Part shown: positions 1-7,962 of the stretch, piece after piece
Position numbering within the stretch: the stretch's first letter is position 1
How the letters are laid out: each line of letters opens with the position of its first letter
NCBI GenBank assembly: GCA_038207625.1
Contig: JBBQZO010000025.1
Coordinates: 1 to 64,000 of the forward strand
Length of the DNA: 64,000 bases
From: JBBQZO01 sp038207625
GTDB taxonomy: Bacteria > Pseudomonadota > Gammaproteobacteria > Burkholderiales > Burkholderiaceae_D
Direction of reading: 5' to 3'
The notes under the pieces: model-generated
Databases searched by the model: none
The model's input: the letters and a program-made list of their open reading frames with translations, nothing else
What the model was told of the DNA's origin: nothing
Translations under genes and position numbers: made by a program

Positions 1-314
1 CTGTCGACGACCATGCCGGCGATGCGCCCGCCACTGTTGAGGATGATGACGACGGTGAACTGGTCGTACACCGGCGTGCCGAGCTTGAACTTGATGCGCA
101 TGTCGACGACGGGGATGATGATGCCGCGCAGGTTAATGACGCCCTTGATGAACTCAGGCGCGTTGGCGATCCGGGTCACCGCTTCGTAGCCGCGAATTTC
201 CTGCACCTTCAGGATGTCGATCCCGTATTCTTCGGAGCCCAAAGTAAAGGCGAGAAATTCGCTGCCGGCGCCGTCAGCGCCAGTGCCCGCTCTTGGATTG
301 CTGTTCATAGACAT
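1..314 (-). CDS. cheW: CheW chemotaxis coupling protein (C-terminus cut off by window edge)
   Basis: CheW links chemoreceptors to the CheA kinase at the membrane-associated signalling array. The visible N-terminal 104 codons show the CheW fold: EFLAFTLGSEEYGIDIL, then VQEIRGYE, GVINLRGIIIPVVDMR and the start of the second subdomain (RIAGMVVD). I chose the ATG at 314, which has a GAGGAG ribosome site 7 nt upstream; a second ATG lies two codons in. Only about 10 bp separate it from the cheA stop, so the two genes are co-transcribed. The rest of the gene lies beyond the left edge. A second CheW with a different sequence is at 50113-50634. Confidence 0.95.
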   Translation of the reverse strand, partial: MSMNSNPRAGTGADGAGSEFLAFTLGSEEYGIDILKVQEIRGYEAVTRIANAPEFIKGVINLRGIIIPVVDMRIKFKLGTPVYDQFTVVIILNSGGRIAGMVVD

Positions 315-324
315 GCTGGACTCC

Positions 325-2499
325 TCAGGAAAATATGGCATCGTCGGCCAACTGGCGCGACGAACGCATTAGGGCCGACACGTCGAGAATGAGTGACACG
401 CCCCCATCGCCAAGGATGGTGGCGCCGGAAATGCCGGTCACCTTGCGGTAATTCGATTCGAGGTTCTTGACCACCACCTGCTGCTGGCCGACCAGGTCGT
501 CGACGAACAGGCCGGCCTTGCGCCCGTCCGCCTCCAGAATGACGACGATGCCCTCGGACGGATTGGTGAAGCGCGGGGTAATCTCGAACATCTGATACAA
601 GGGGATCAGCGGCAGGTACTCGCCGCGCACCTTGATCACCCGGCCCTTGCCGGAAATTTCCTTGACGTCCTCGGGGGCCGGCTGCAGCGACTCGACGACG
701 AAGCCCAAAGGCAGGATGTAGACCTCCTCGCCGACCCGGATCGACATGCCGTCCAAAATGGCCAGCGTCAGCGGCAGCGAGATCGAGATGGTGGTGCCAA
801 AACCCTTGGCCGAACGGATGTCGACGGTGCCGCCCATGGCGGTGATGTTACGCTTGACGACGTCCATGCCAACCCCGCGCCCGGACACGTCGGTGACCGC
901 TTCGGCGGTGGAAAAGCCAGGTGCAAAGATCAGCTGCCAGACTTCGCTGTCGGGCATCGCGTCCGACACCGGCAGGCCGCTTTCGGCCGCCTTGGCCAGG
1001 ATCCGTTCGCGATTCAGACCGCCGCCATCGTCGGACACCTCGATGACGATGTTGCCGCCCTGGTGGCCGGCCGACAGGAACAACCGCCCCGCTTCGCTCT
1101 TGCCGGCAGCGTTACGCGCGGCCGGCATTTCGATGCCATGGTCGATGCTGTTCCTCACCAAATGGGTCAGCGGATCGACGATGCGCTCGATCAGTCCCTT
1201 GTCGAGTTCGGTGGCGGCGCCGTGCGTGATGAAGTCGACCTTCTTGCCCAGTTTGGCGGCCAGGTCGCGCACCATGCGCGGGAAGCGCGAGAACACGAAG
1301 TCCATCGGCATCATGCGGATCGACATCACCGCTTCCTGCAGGTCGCGCGTGTTGCGCGTCAACTGCGAGACGCTGTTCAGTAGGCGCTCATGCACCATCG
1401 GATCGAGCGTGTCGGTGCGCTGTTCGATCATCGCCTGGGTGATCACCAGTTCGCCGATCAGGTTGATCAGCTGGTCGACCTTTTCGATCGAGACACGGAT
1501 CGAGGACGATTCGGCACCGGGCGCGCCGCCCTTGTCGCCGTCCTTGCGGGCGGCGGCCTTCTTGTCGCTCGCAGCGCTGTCATCGACTTCGCTGGCGCTG
1601 ATGCGCGTGCTGGGTGGCGGCGCGCTGATGGTCGGCGCCGGGCTGGTATTGCCACTGAGCGCGCGGATCTCGGCGAGCGGCTGGAAGAAGCCGTAGCCCC
1701 GCTCGGTGTCGGTGGCCTCGGCCACCACCTCCGGTTCGATCGGGTCGAAAAAGCCATACCCCTGAGCGTCCTCGACCTTGGCGCGGGCGGCGTTTTCGAT
1801 CGCCTCCTGCTGCGGCGTCAACGGCGGCGCTTCGGTGATCTTCAGGTCGTCGGGGTTGAGCACGAACGAGCAGATCGCGATGATGTCGTCCAAGCTCTCG
1901 CTGGTGGTCAGGTTCAGCGCGTGGCGCTCGCCCCCCAGCGGCACCACCGAGATGGGACCGAGCAAACCGAGTTCGGCGGCCAGCGCGTTCACGTCGCGCT
2001 GCGACACCACCGGCAGTTCGATGCGAAAGCGCCGCGCGCCCTCGCCCACCACATGGGCCTTGGCCTCGGTCTGCACGAACGACGGCGCGGCGCGCGCGGC
2101 CAGTGGCACCACGTCGAGCGACAGTTCCTGCAACATCATGCGCACATTGGCGACGGCGTCCTGGTCGACCGGGGCGCCGTTGCGGTGCCCGTCGAGCTGC
2201 ATCTTGAGGATGTCCTTGGCCGCCAAAAAGGCGTCCACGTGCTCGGACGTCAAGGCCATCTCGCCCTTGCGGATGCGGTCCAGCAGCGACTCGAGGATGT
2301 GGGTCACCTCGGTCATGTCGTTCAGGCCGAAGGTCGAGGCGCCGCCCTTGATCGAATGGGCGGTGCGAAAGATCGCGTTCAGATCCTCGGGATCGGGCGC
2401 ACTAATGTCGACCGCCAGCAGCAGGCGCTCTTTTTCGGCCAGCAGTTCTTCCGCCTCATCGAAGAAGACTTGGTAGAACTGGCTGATATCGATGGTCAT
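325..2499 (-). CDS. cheA: CheA chemotaxis histidine kinase
   Basis: CheA autophosphorylates in response to chemoreceptors and passes phosphate to CheY. Of 724 residues, the N-terminal Hpt domain carries the phospho-histidine H48 (FRTAHSIKGGA). A long linker (about 225-335) contains two copies of a GYGFF-x-P motif, near residues 247 and 268. The dimerisation domain follows, then the HATPase domain with N450 (LVRNSIDHGIE), the G1 box DDGGGL and the G2 box GRGVGMDVV. The C-terminus is a CheW-like regulatory domain. It sits between cheY and cheW in a minus-strand run with motAB. The GYGFF repeats may be a response-regulator docking feature, but that is inference. Confidence 0.97.
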   Translation of the reverse strand: MTIDISQFYQVFFDEAEELLAEKERLLLAVDISAPDPEDLNAIFRTAHSIKGGASTFGLNDMTEVTHILESLLDRIRKGEMALTSEHVDAFLAAKDILKMQLDGHRNGAPVDQDAVANVRMMLQELSLDVVPLAARAAPSFVQTEAKAHVVGEGARRFRIELPVVSQRDVNALAAELGLLGPISVVPLGGERHALNLTTSESLDDIIAICSFVLNPDDLKITEAPPLTPQQEAIENAARAKVEDAQGYGFFDPIEPEVVAEATDTERGYGFFQPLAEIRALSGNTSPAPTISAPPPSTRISASEVDDSAASDKKAAARKDGDKGGAPGAESSSIRVSIEKVDQLINLIGELVITQAMIEQRTDTLDPMVHERLLNSVSQLTRNTRDLQEAVMSIRMMPMDFVFSRFPRMVRDLAAKLGKKVDFITHGAATELDKGLIERIVDPLTHLVRNSIDHGIEMPAARNAAGKSEAGRLFLSAGHQGGNIVIEVSDDGGGLNRERILAKAAESGLPVSDAMPDSEVWQLIFAPGFSTAEAVTDVSGRGVGMDVVKRNITAMGGTVDIRSAKGFGTTISISLPLTLAILDGMSIRVGEEVYILPLGFVVESLQPAPEDVKEISGKGRVIKVRGEYLPLIPLYQMFEITPRFTNPSEGIVVILEADGRKAGLFVDDLVGQQQVVVKNLESNYRKVTGISGATILGDGGVSLILDVSALMRSSRQLADDAIFS

Positions 2500-2553
2500 G
2501 ATGAGACTCCGTCACGTTCGTGATGCTTCATTACCAACACTCCCTGACCGCGA

Positions 2554-2919
2554 TCAGCCGATGACTTTTTTGACGACTTCGATCAAACGCTGCGGATCGA
2601 ACGGCTTGACGAGCCAGCCATTGGCGCCGGCTGCGCGCCCCTTGGCTTTCATCTCGTCGGACGATTCGGTCGTCAGCATCAGGATCGGCACCTTTTGATA
2701 GGTCTGCAGGCCGCGCAGCAGCTTGATCAGCGACAGCCCGTCCATGCGCGGCATGTTCTGGTCCGTCAGCACCAGATCGACCGTCTGGTTCTTGGCCTTT
2801 TCCAGCCCGTCCTGACCGTCCACCGCCTCGACCACCAGATAGCCGGCCGCCTTGAGGCTAAATGCCACCATTTGACGCAGCGAACTTGAATCGTCGACTG
2901 CGAGTATCGTTTTTGCCAT
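2554..2919 (-). CDS. cheY: CheY-type single-domain response regulator
   Basis: A 121-residue receiver domain without an output domain, expected to bind the flagellar switch when phosphorylated by CheA. It has the acidic pair in LAVDDSSSLRQM, the phospho-acceptor Asp in LVLTDQNMPRMDG, the switch Thr in MLTTESS and the conserved Lys in LVKPFDP. The start at 2919 (MAKTILAVDD) is preferred over an ATG seven codons upstream because GGGAGC lies just before it. The DQNMP acceptor context is typical of CheY copies next to motAB/cheA in Burkholderiales. It lies between cheA and a CheZ-like phosphatase, so kinase, regulator and phosphatase are adjacent. Confidence 0.93.
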   Translation of the reverse strand: MAKTILAVDDSSSLRQMVAFSLKAAGYLVVEAVDGQDGLEKAKNQTVDLVLTDQNMPRMDGLSLIKLLRGLQTYQKVPILMLTTESSDEMKAKGRAAGANGWLVKPFDPQRLIEVVKKVIG

Positions 2920-2979
2920 CGTTGCTCCCACTATGTTCAATGCCGGGCACCTGCCCGTGTTTGCTTACCGTAACCGTCA

Positions 2980-3528
2980 CTAGAACAGTTCTATATCGCC
3001 GCTTTCCAGATGCTGCTGATTGACCGCCTTGCGCAGCACGCTGCGCAACTCCAGGCTTTGGATCGCCAGCGCCATGCTGACCTTGCCAAGCAGTTCGACG
3101 ATCTCGTCGTTGTCGCTCTCGGGCAGCAAGTCGGCGCCGTGCGCACCGAGCGTGCCGAGGAACTCGCGCAAGCCGGTCACCCGTTTCAGGGTGCGGTCGA
3201 TCAGCTGGCTCGTCATGTCCTGGAACTGCATGCTGGTGATGGCGGCGTTGACGTGCGAACCGATCTCGCCCGACATGCCGGTCAGGCTGGCGCTCGACTC
3301 GGCGCTGGGCGTGCCGCCGGCCAGCAGCAGATCGATGGTTTCCTGCTGCGCGCTGACGGTCGAGTGAATCGCCATGAAACTGCTGGTGAGCTTCTCGATC
3401 GCTTCTTCGAGCAGCAACTCGGTCTGGATCAGGTCGGTCTCGACTTCGGTCAGATGTTTTTTCCCATGATCGGATACGCCGGAGAACAGGCGTTTCACGT
3501 GCGAGCCAAGTATTTTTTTTCTGGTCAT
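2980..3528 (-). CDS. cheZ: CheZ-like CheY phosphatase
   Basis: Probably removes phosphate from CheY. The 182-residue protein is mostly helical and short of aromatic residues, as expected for the long four-helix bundle of CheZ. It contains QFQDMTSQLIDR, matching the CheZ catalytic segment in which an Asp and a Gln four residues later (D104 and Q108 from this start) act on CheY. The C-terminus ends in an acidic-hydrophobic tail (SGDIELF), similar in character to the CheZ tail helix that tethers CheY. The start at 3528 has GAGGGGA 8 nt upstream; an in-frame start 11 codons earlier lacks a ribosome site. Outside the catalytic helix the sequence is divergent, so the name rests on motif plus position beside cheY. 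Confidence 0.75.
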   Translation of the reverse strand: MTRKKILGSHVKRLFSGVSDHGKKHLTEVETDLIQTELLLEEAIEKLTSSFMAIHSTVSAQQETIDLLLAGGTPSAESSASLTGMSGEIGSHVNAAITSMQFQDMTSQLIDRTLKRVTGLREFLGTLGAHGADLLPESDNDEIVELLGKVSMALAIQSLELRSVLRKAVNQQHLESGDIELF

Positions 3529-3579
3529 AGAAAGTCCCCTCGTATCAACCGTGCGCCGCACAACGCGGCGCCCTGGCGC

Positions 3580-4497
3580 TCACTTGGCCGGCGCCTTTGC
3601 TGCTGCCGCCGTGTCGGCCGGCACTTCCATCGAGGCGCCGTCGCGCCGCACTGCTTCTTCGGTTGCCTTGTTCATCACGATGATGCTGATGCGCCGGTTG
3701 ATCGGGTTAAACGGATCCTGCCGGTCCAGGTTGGCCGCCGAGGCCAGCCCCACCACGCGCATGATCTTGCTGTCTTCCAGGCCACCGAGCACCAGTTCGC
3801 GGCGCGAGGCATTGGCCCGGTCGGCCGACAACTCCCAGTTGCTGTAGCCGCTGTCGCTGACATACGGCAGCGCATCGGTATGGCCGGACAGGCCGATCTT
3901 GTTGGGGACCTCATTTAATACGATGCCGATTTCGTGCAAAATTTCACGCGTGTACGGCTGCAGCTCGGCCTTGGCCAGCGCGAACATCGGCCGGTTCTGC
4001 TCGTCGACGATCTGGATCCGCAAGCCTTCACTGGTGATATCGAGCAGCAGCTGTTTCTTGTACTTCTTGAGCATCGGACTGGCGTCGATGGTTTCCTCGA
4101 TCTTCGCCTTGAGCGCCTTGAGCCGCTCCGCCTCGGCCTTCTCGACAGCCGCCTTGGCCGCCTTGATGTCGGAGATCTTGCGCTCGCCCGGCTGGTCGGC
4201 CTTCTTGACCTGGCCTTCGCGCCGGGTCAGGTCGGTGCCCCCGCCGGGAATCACCGAGGTGCTGTCGCCGCTGCCCGAGCCGCCCGACATGGCCACCTTG
4301 AGCGGCGTCTTGAAAAATTCGGAGATGCCGTTCAGGTCGCCTTTGGTGGTCGAACCGAGCAACCACATCAGCAGAAAGAAGGCCATCATCGCCGTCACGA
4401 AGTCGGCGTACGCAATCTTCCAGGCGCCACCGTGGTGACCGCCGCCTGCTTTCTTGATGCGTTTGACGATTATCGGCCGTAAGCCCTCATCAGCCAT
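3580..4497 (-). CDS. motB: MotB flagellar stator subunit
   Basis: MotB forms the proton-driven stator with MotA and anchors it to peptidoglycan. The 305-residue protein has the usual N-terminal basic segment, a single transmembrane helix (about 28-50, AYADFVTAMMAFFLLMWLLG) with proton-channel D32, a linker, and a C-terminal OmpA-like domain (GLSGHTDALPY, NWELSADRA, NRRISIIV). It is directly downstream of motA with about 60 bp between them, and upstream of the CheZ-like gene, so it belongs to one transcription unit. The extra Ala/Lys-rich C-terminal tail (TAAAAKAPAK) is low complexity. Confidence 0.97.
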   Translation of the reverse strand: MADEGLRPIIVKRIKKAGGGHHGGAWKIAYADFVTAMMAFFLLMWLLGSTTKGDLNGISEFFKTPLKVAMSGGSGSGDSTSVIPGGGTDLTRREGQVKKADQPGERKISDIKAAKAAVEKAEAERLKALKAKIEETIDASPMLKKYKKQLLLDITSEGLRIQIVDEQNRPMFALAKAELQPYTREILHEIGIVLNEVPNKIGLSGHTDALPYVSDSGYSNWELSADRANASRRELVLGGLEDSKIMRVVGLASAANLDRQDPFNPINRRISIIVMNKATEEAVRRDGASMEVPADTAAAAKAPAK

Positions 4498-4558
4498 GTG
4501 TGCTCCGGGCTAAGTACTGCACCTTGCGAATGTTCTTGTCCACCACCGTACACTGCAC

Positions 4559-5425
4559 TTATTTCGCCTTCGATTTCTTGATATGGTCTTCCAATTCGGC
4601 GAAGGTCGGGCGCTCCGTCGAGTATAGTACTTTGCGTCCGAATTCGACCGCCAGCGCCGGCGCGTAACCGTTCAGGCTCGCCAGCAGCGTCACTTTGACG
4701 CATTGAAACATCTTGCTCGATTCGTCGAGTTTTTGTCCCAGCAGGCCGGCCAGCGGGCCGACAAAGCCGTACGCGAGCAAAATCCCCAGGAAGGTACCCA
4801 CCAGCGCGTGGGCGATCAGGATGCCCAGTTCGGCCGGCGGAATACCCACCGATTCCATCGTGTGCACCACCCCCATCACGGCGGCGACGATACCGAACGC
4901 GGGCAGGCCGTCACCGAGCGCGGCGATGCAGTGGCCAGCGACCGCCCCTTCGTGATGATGGGTTTCGATTTCATTGTCCATCAGGTTTTCGATCTGAAAC
5001 GCATCCATATTCCCCGACACCATCAGGCGCAGGTAATCGGTCATGAATTCGATGATGTGGTGGTCATGCAAGACACCGGGGTACTTGCTGAACAAGGGGC
5101 TGTCGTGCGGCTTCTCGATATCGCCTTCGATCGACATCAGACCTTCCTTGCGTACCTTCGACAAGATATCGAACTGCAAGGCCATCAGTTCCATATACAG
5201 TTCGCGGGTGTAACGCGACCCCTGCAACAGGCTCGGCAAGGCCTTCACGGTCGCCTTGATCGACTTGCCATTATTACCGACAAGAAAAGCACCGACCGCA
5301 CCGCCGCCGATCATCACCAGTTCGAGCGGCTGAAACAGCACAGCCAAATGCCCGCCGCCGAGCGCATAACCGCCGAACACGCCCACACACACTACGACAT
5401 AACCAATGATTACTAACAAGCGCAC
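4559..5425 (-). CDS. motA: MotA flagellar stator subunit
   Basis: The proton-channel partner of MotB that transmits torque to the rotor. At 288 residues it is the usual MotA length, with two N-terminal membrane helices (VIIGYVVVCVGVFGGYALGG and LELVMIGGGAVGAFLVG), the large cytoplasmic domain (REGLMSIEGDIE) and two further helices (LPAFGIVAAVMGVVHTME, VGTFLGILLAYGFVGPLAGLL). It is the first gene of the motA-motB-cheZ-cheY-cheA-cheW run. A 170 bp gap upstream separates it from the methyltransferase gene and holds a weak promoter-like sequence. Confidence 0.97.
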   Translation of the reverse strand: MRLLVIIGYVVVCVGVFGGYALGGGHLAVLFQPLELVMIGGGAVGAFLVGNNGKSIKATVKALPSLLQGSRYTRELYMELMALQFDILSKVRKEGLMSIEGDIEKPHDSPLFSKYPGVLHDHHIIEFMTDYLRLMVSGNMDAFQIENLMDNEIETHHHEGAVAGHCIAALGDGLPAFGIVAAVMGVVHTMESVGIPPAELGILIAHALVGTFLGILLAYGFVGPLAGLLGQKLDESSKMFQCVKVTLLASLNGYAPALAVEFGRKVLYSTERPTFAELEDHIKKSKAK

Positions 5426-5498
5426 ACTCCCAACGTTAGAGCGGGCCGACGACCCGCCTTGCTATGTCAAAATCGTCATCCAAACCGGCCGGGGCCGA

Positions 5499-5527
5499 AA
5501 TGTATCGTGACTTCAAGCAAGATTCAA
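5499..5527 (-). promoter_or_regulatory. candidate sigma-70-type promoter for motA
   Basis: On the minus strand, TTGAAT is followed after exactly 17 bases by TACATT (4/6 matches to each consensus box), about 75 bp before the motA start. No convincing flagellar sigma-28 sequence was found in this gap. An imperfect GC hairpin (gcggg...cccgc near 5439-5456) lies in the presumed leader. The assignment is weak. Confidence 0.3.
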
Positions 5528-5596
5528 TAGTTTTACACGTGGAACTACAATAACGTGAGAAAGGCTACCGAGCAAGTAAAACTAGGGGCGTGTCGC

Positions 5597-6358
5597 CTAA
5601 AAGTGCCATACGTAAAGAGAGGGCCCGCCCACTGTGGTGAGGATGGTATGATCCGGCGCTTTTTCGGTGATGACGAACTCATAACTGAGCAGCATTGTGC
5701 CCGGCCGCATTTCGCCGGACGCCTTGCGCCACAGGGCGCTCATGGCGGCCGGCGACAGGTAGGCAAACACCACGTCGTAAGCGCGAAAGTCGAGTAACTC
5801 GTAGTCACCGCGCACGAAACGGGCCGCGCTGCCGGACAGGCGCGCGCGCAAGCGGCTAATCAGCCACGGCAACGGCGCCAGCTCGATGCCGATGCACTGC
5901 GCATCGGGACGCCGGCGCGCCAACGCCAGCACCAGTCCGCCCAGGCCGCTGCCGATATCGATCATTGTCACGGGTCCGGGCGGCAGCAGCTGCGCCACGG
6001 CATCCCAGGTGCGTGGACCGGATGGATAGAACGGTACCTGGGTGCGAAACGTCGACCAGTACCAGCCCAGCATCAGCACAAACACCAACAGAAATAGCCC
6101 GGGCGGCAGACCCAGCGTATTAGTAAACAGCAAGGCGCCGGGAAACAGCAGTTGCATCGCGCACCACCAGCGCGCCAGACCGCGCCACCACGTCAGCGCG
6201 CACGCGTAGGCGCCCTGCAGCAAGGCACAACTGACATAGGAAACGGGACCGGTGAGGCGGGCCAGCAGATACACCGTGGCCAGCATGGGCAGCACGGCGA
6301 GCAACTGCAGCAGCGCAGCCTGGACAGCAGGCGCACGCAGGATGCGGGCCAGGCTCAC
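5597..6358 (-). CDS. membrane-anchored class I SAM-dependent methyltransferase, substrate unknown
   Basis: The 253-residue protein has an N-terminal half of hydrophobic helices (about 13-35, 38-58, 63-85, 87-105). A Rossmann-type methyltransferase domain follows, with SAM motif I VTMIDIGSGLGGLVLALA, the acidic GIELAP after strand 2 and a DVVFAYLSP segment at motif IV. It lies between flhC and motA on the same strand, 37 bp downstream of the flhC stop. This position suggests co-expression with the flagellar regulon. The substrate cannot be read from sequence; methylation of a membrane or flagellar component is possible but unproven. Confidence 0.8.
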   Translation of the reverse strand: MSLARILRAPAVQAALLQLLAVLPMLATVYLLARLTGPVSYVSCALLQGAYACALTWWRGLARWWCAMQLLFPGALLFTNTLGLPPGLFLLVFVLMLGWYWSTFRTQVPFYPSGPRTWDAVAQLLPPGPVTMIDIGSGLGGLVLALARRRPDAQCIGIELAPLPWLISRLRARLSGSAARFVRGDYELLDFRAYDVVFAYLSPAAMSALWRKASGEMRPGTMLLSYEFVITEKAPDHTILTTVGGPSLYVWHF

Positions 6359-6395
6359 GCCCTGCCCAGCAGCGGGGTCGATAAGACTGTGCCGG

Positions 6396-6953
6396 TCACG
6401 CCGCCAGCGGCAGCGCCGCCGCAGTGGCTTCTTTCAGTTTCTTGGTCTTGCCGGCGCGCGAAGGCATGTGGCACAGGCCACAGACATAGTTGGTATGCAG
6501 ATCGAGGCAGTTGACGACGAACTTGCCCTGGCATTTCTCACACGGGGCCAGCGCCAGCATCTTGCTACTAAAGAAGCGCACCAGCGTCCACGCGCGCGTC
6601 AGCGACAGCAGCGCTTCCTGGCCCGGCTCGGGTGGCATTTGTTCAAGATACAGCTTATAGGCTTTCATCACCGCCTCGATGCCGGTGGCGCCGGCGTGCT
6701 CGACGAGGAAACGGTGGATATTGATGAACAGCGAGGAGTGGATATTCGGTTGCCAGGTCAGGAACCAGTCTGTCGAGAAGGGCAACATGCCCTTCGGCGG
6801 CGACATGCCGCGCAGTTCCTTGTAGAGCTTGAGCAAACGTTCGCGCGACAGCGACACTTCCGTTTCGAGCAATTGAAGGCGGGCGCCAAGCTGGATCAGT
6901 TCGATCGCCAGCTGAATTTCCTGGGCTTCCGAGACGACGCTTTTCTTGCTCAT
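6396..6953 (-). CDS. flhC: FlhC flagellar transcriptional activator
   Basis: FlhC with FlhD forms the FlhD4C2 master activator of class II flagellar genes. The 185-residue product has the four zinc-binding cysteines at 138, 141, 158 and 161 (APCEKCQGKF and YVCGLCHMP), matching the spacing of the E. coli protein, and the conserved core LLKLYKELRG and LPFSTDWF. The start at 6953 (MSKKSVVSE) was chosen because CGGAG precedes it; an in-frame start 21 codons upstream gives an unlikely extension. It follows flhD with an 81 bp gap. Confidence 0.96.
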   Translation of the reverse strand: MSKKSVVSEAQEIQLAIELIQLGARLQLLETEVSLSRERLLKLYKELRGMSPPKGMLPFSTDWFLTWQPNIHSSLFINIHRFLVEHAGATGIEAVMKAYKLYLEQMPPEPGQEALLSLTRAWTLVRFFSSKMLALAPCEKCQGKFVVNCLDLHTNYVCGLCHMPSRAGKTKKLKEATAAALPLAA

Positions 6954-7034
6954 TTTGTCTACTCCGGCTTGGTTCTTCTTGTGCCGCCAGCGCTGCTGCG
7001 CATGACAGTCTGACAACTATGCAACGTCTGCAGT

Positions 7035-7352
7035 TTAGACGATTTCTTCGACTGCCTGGCCAGCCATCAGGATCGCGGCGTGCGACTGGGCCAGCACGCG
7101 GTCTTTGTTGTAATTCGTCAACATCGACAAGATGGCGCTGTCGTCGAAGCGGAAGCGCGCCAGCATCATGTTGCCGCCGGCAAGCTTGAGGATCTGCGCA
7201 TTACTCATGCCTTCGATCAGCTCGGCGATCTCAGCGGCGATGCCGAGACGGAAGATCGCGGTCACTTTGTCCGCACGGATCATCTGCTGGGCCAACATCA
7301 GGTAGCTCAAATTCGCATCCCGGATTTCCGCCATCATATCGTTTGCAGTCAT
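7035..7352 (-). CDS. flhD: FlhD flagellar transcriptional activator
   Basis: Partner of FlhC in the flagellar master regulator. The 105-residue protein begins MTANDMMAEIRDANLSYLML and contains the family's ADKVTAIFRLGI and LKLAGGNMMLARFRF segments. Two ATGs lie six bases apart: the upstream one (7358) directly abuts the GAAGGAG ribosome site, while 7352 has a 6-base spacer. The second is therefore the better start. It is the first gene of the flagellar block and is preceded by a gap of over 500 bp with palindromic elements, as expected for a heavily regulated master operon. Confidence 0.95.
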   Translation of the reverse strand: MTANDMMAEIRDANLSYLMLAQQMIRADKVTAIFRLGIAAEIAELIEGMSNAQILKLAGGNMMLARFRFDDSAILSMLTNYNKDRVLAQSHAAILMAGQAVEEIV

Positions 7353-7490
7353 TTCCATCTCCTTCGATCATTTGTAATCTGGCGGCACGTTTGTATTGCC
7401 AGTGAGATACATTCTGAACGGACGAGGAGAAACCTGAAATAGGCGGAAGTCTGTATTTTAGATCGGAGAATGACGGACACGACCCGTAGG

Positions 7491-7507
7491 CGTTTGTCTG
7501 ACAAACG
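7491..7507. promoter_or_regulatory. perfect 17-bp palindrome upstream of flhD
   Basis: CGTTTGTC-T-GACAAACG is a perfect inverted repeat about 140 bp before the flhD start codon. Its symmetry and length are typical of a dimeric regulator's operator. No T-run follows on either strand, so a terminator is less likely. The binding protein is unknown. Confidence 0.4.
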
Positions 7508-7581
7508 TCCCTGGATCATGGTCGCGCACCTATGAGAAAGGTGCGGCATGGAGTGCGTGCAAAGTGCGCTACTTCGATACT

Positions 7582-7595
7582 TTGACGTAGATCAA
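7582..7595. promoter_or_regulatory. FNR/ANR-type box in the flhD-kynU gap
   Basis: TTGAC-GTAG-ATCAA matches the FNR/ANR/DNR consensus TTGAT-N4-ATCAA at 9 of 10 fixed positions. It lies about 230 bp upstream of flhD and about 320 bp upstream of the kynU leader ORF. No clear -10 box is visible at the expected distance on either side, so the controlled promoter is uncertain. A 10-bp palindrome TTACCGGTAA follows at 7606-7615. Confidence 0.4.
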
Positions 7596-7902
7596 CTTAT
7601 GTTCTTTACCGGTAACGGCAGCATTTCGAAGAACTTGAGGGTCGATCTGAAAAAAATTGAAGATTTCTCGAATTTTCTTTCATGTAGTCTTTAACGACCC
7701 CTGCCAAAGGAACTTTAGGGCTGTTTGCAGATATTTTTAAAAAACTTCAAACGACCGGCACACGATTAGTTTCCTGGCTACATTATTAATCATGATTGCC
7801 TAATATATCATTTAAATTGATTCTCTGCTCACTTTATTTTTCCCGTGCTCGCACGCCGGGTCTGAGATAATTGAGGTCTAAAGTATCTAGCGAGGTTTCC
7901 AC
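7596..7902. other. AT-rich intergenic control region before the kyn genes
   Basis: No gene was recognised here. The stretch is strikingly AT-rich against its surroundings and includes the palindrome AATCATGATT near 7788-7797, poly-A/T tracts and a possible -10 GATAAT at 7866-7871 without a good -35 box. It probably contains promoters for the divergent flhDC and kynUA operons. Confidence 0.5.
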
Positions 7903-7962
7903 ATGCACATTGCCACTCTCCGGGGCCAGCGCCCCGCCCTGCTCGCCAAGGAGGCGGCATGA
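7903..7962 (+). CDS. possible 19-codon leader peptide translationally coupled to kynU
   Basis: An ATG at 7903 opens MHIATLRGQRPALLAKEAA and stops at TGA 7960-7962, which overlaps the kynU ATG as ATGA. GCGAGG lies 7 nt upstream. The kynU ribosome site (AAGGAGG) is inside this ORF. No tryptophan codon is present, so a classical Trp attenuator is not supported; coupling of initiation is the simplest role. It may also be chance. Confidence 0.35.
   Translation: MHIATLRGQRPALLAKEAA

Noticed and set aside
746..2523. Long plus-strand ORFs inside cheA and similar antisense ORFs across the window
   Set aside because: They are shadows of high-GC codon bias opposite strong genes.
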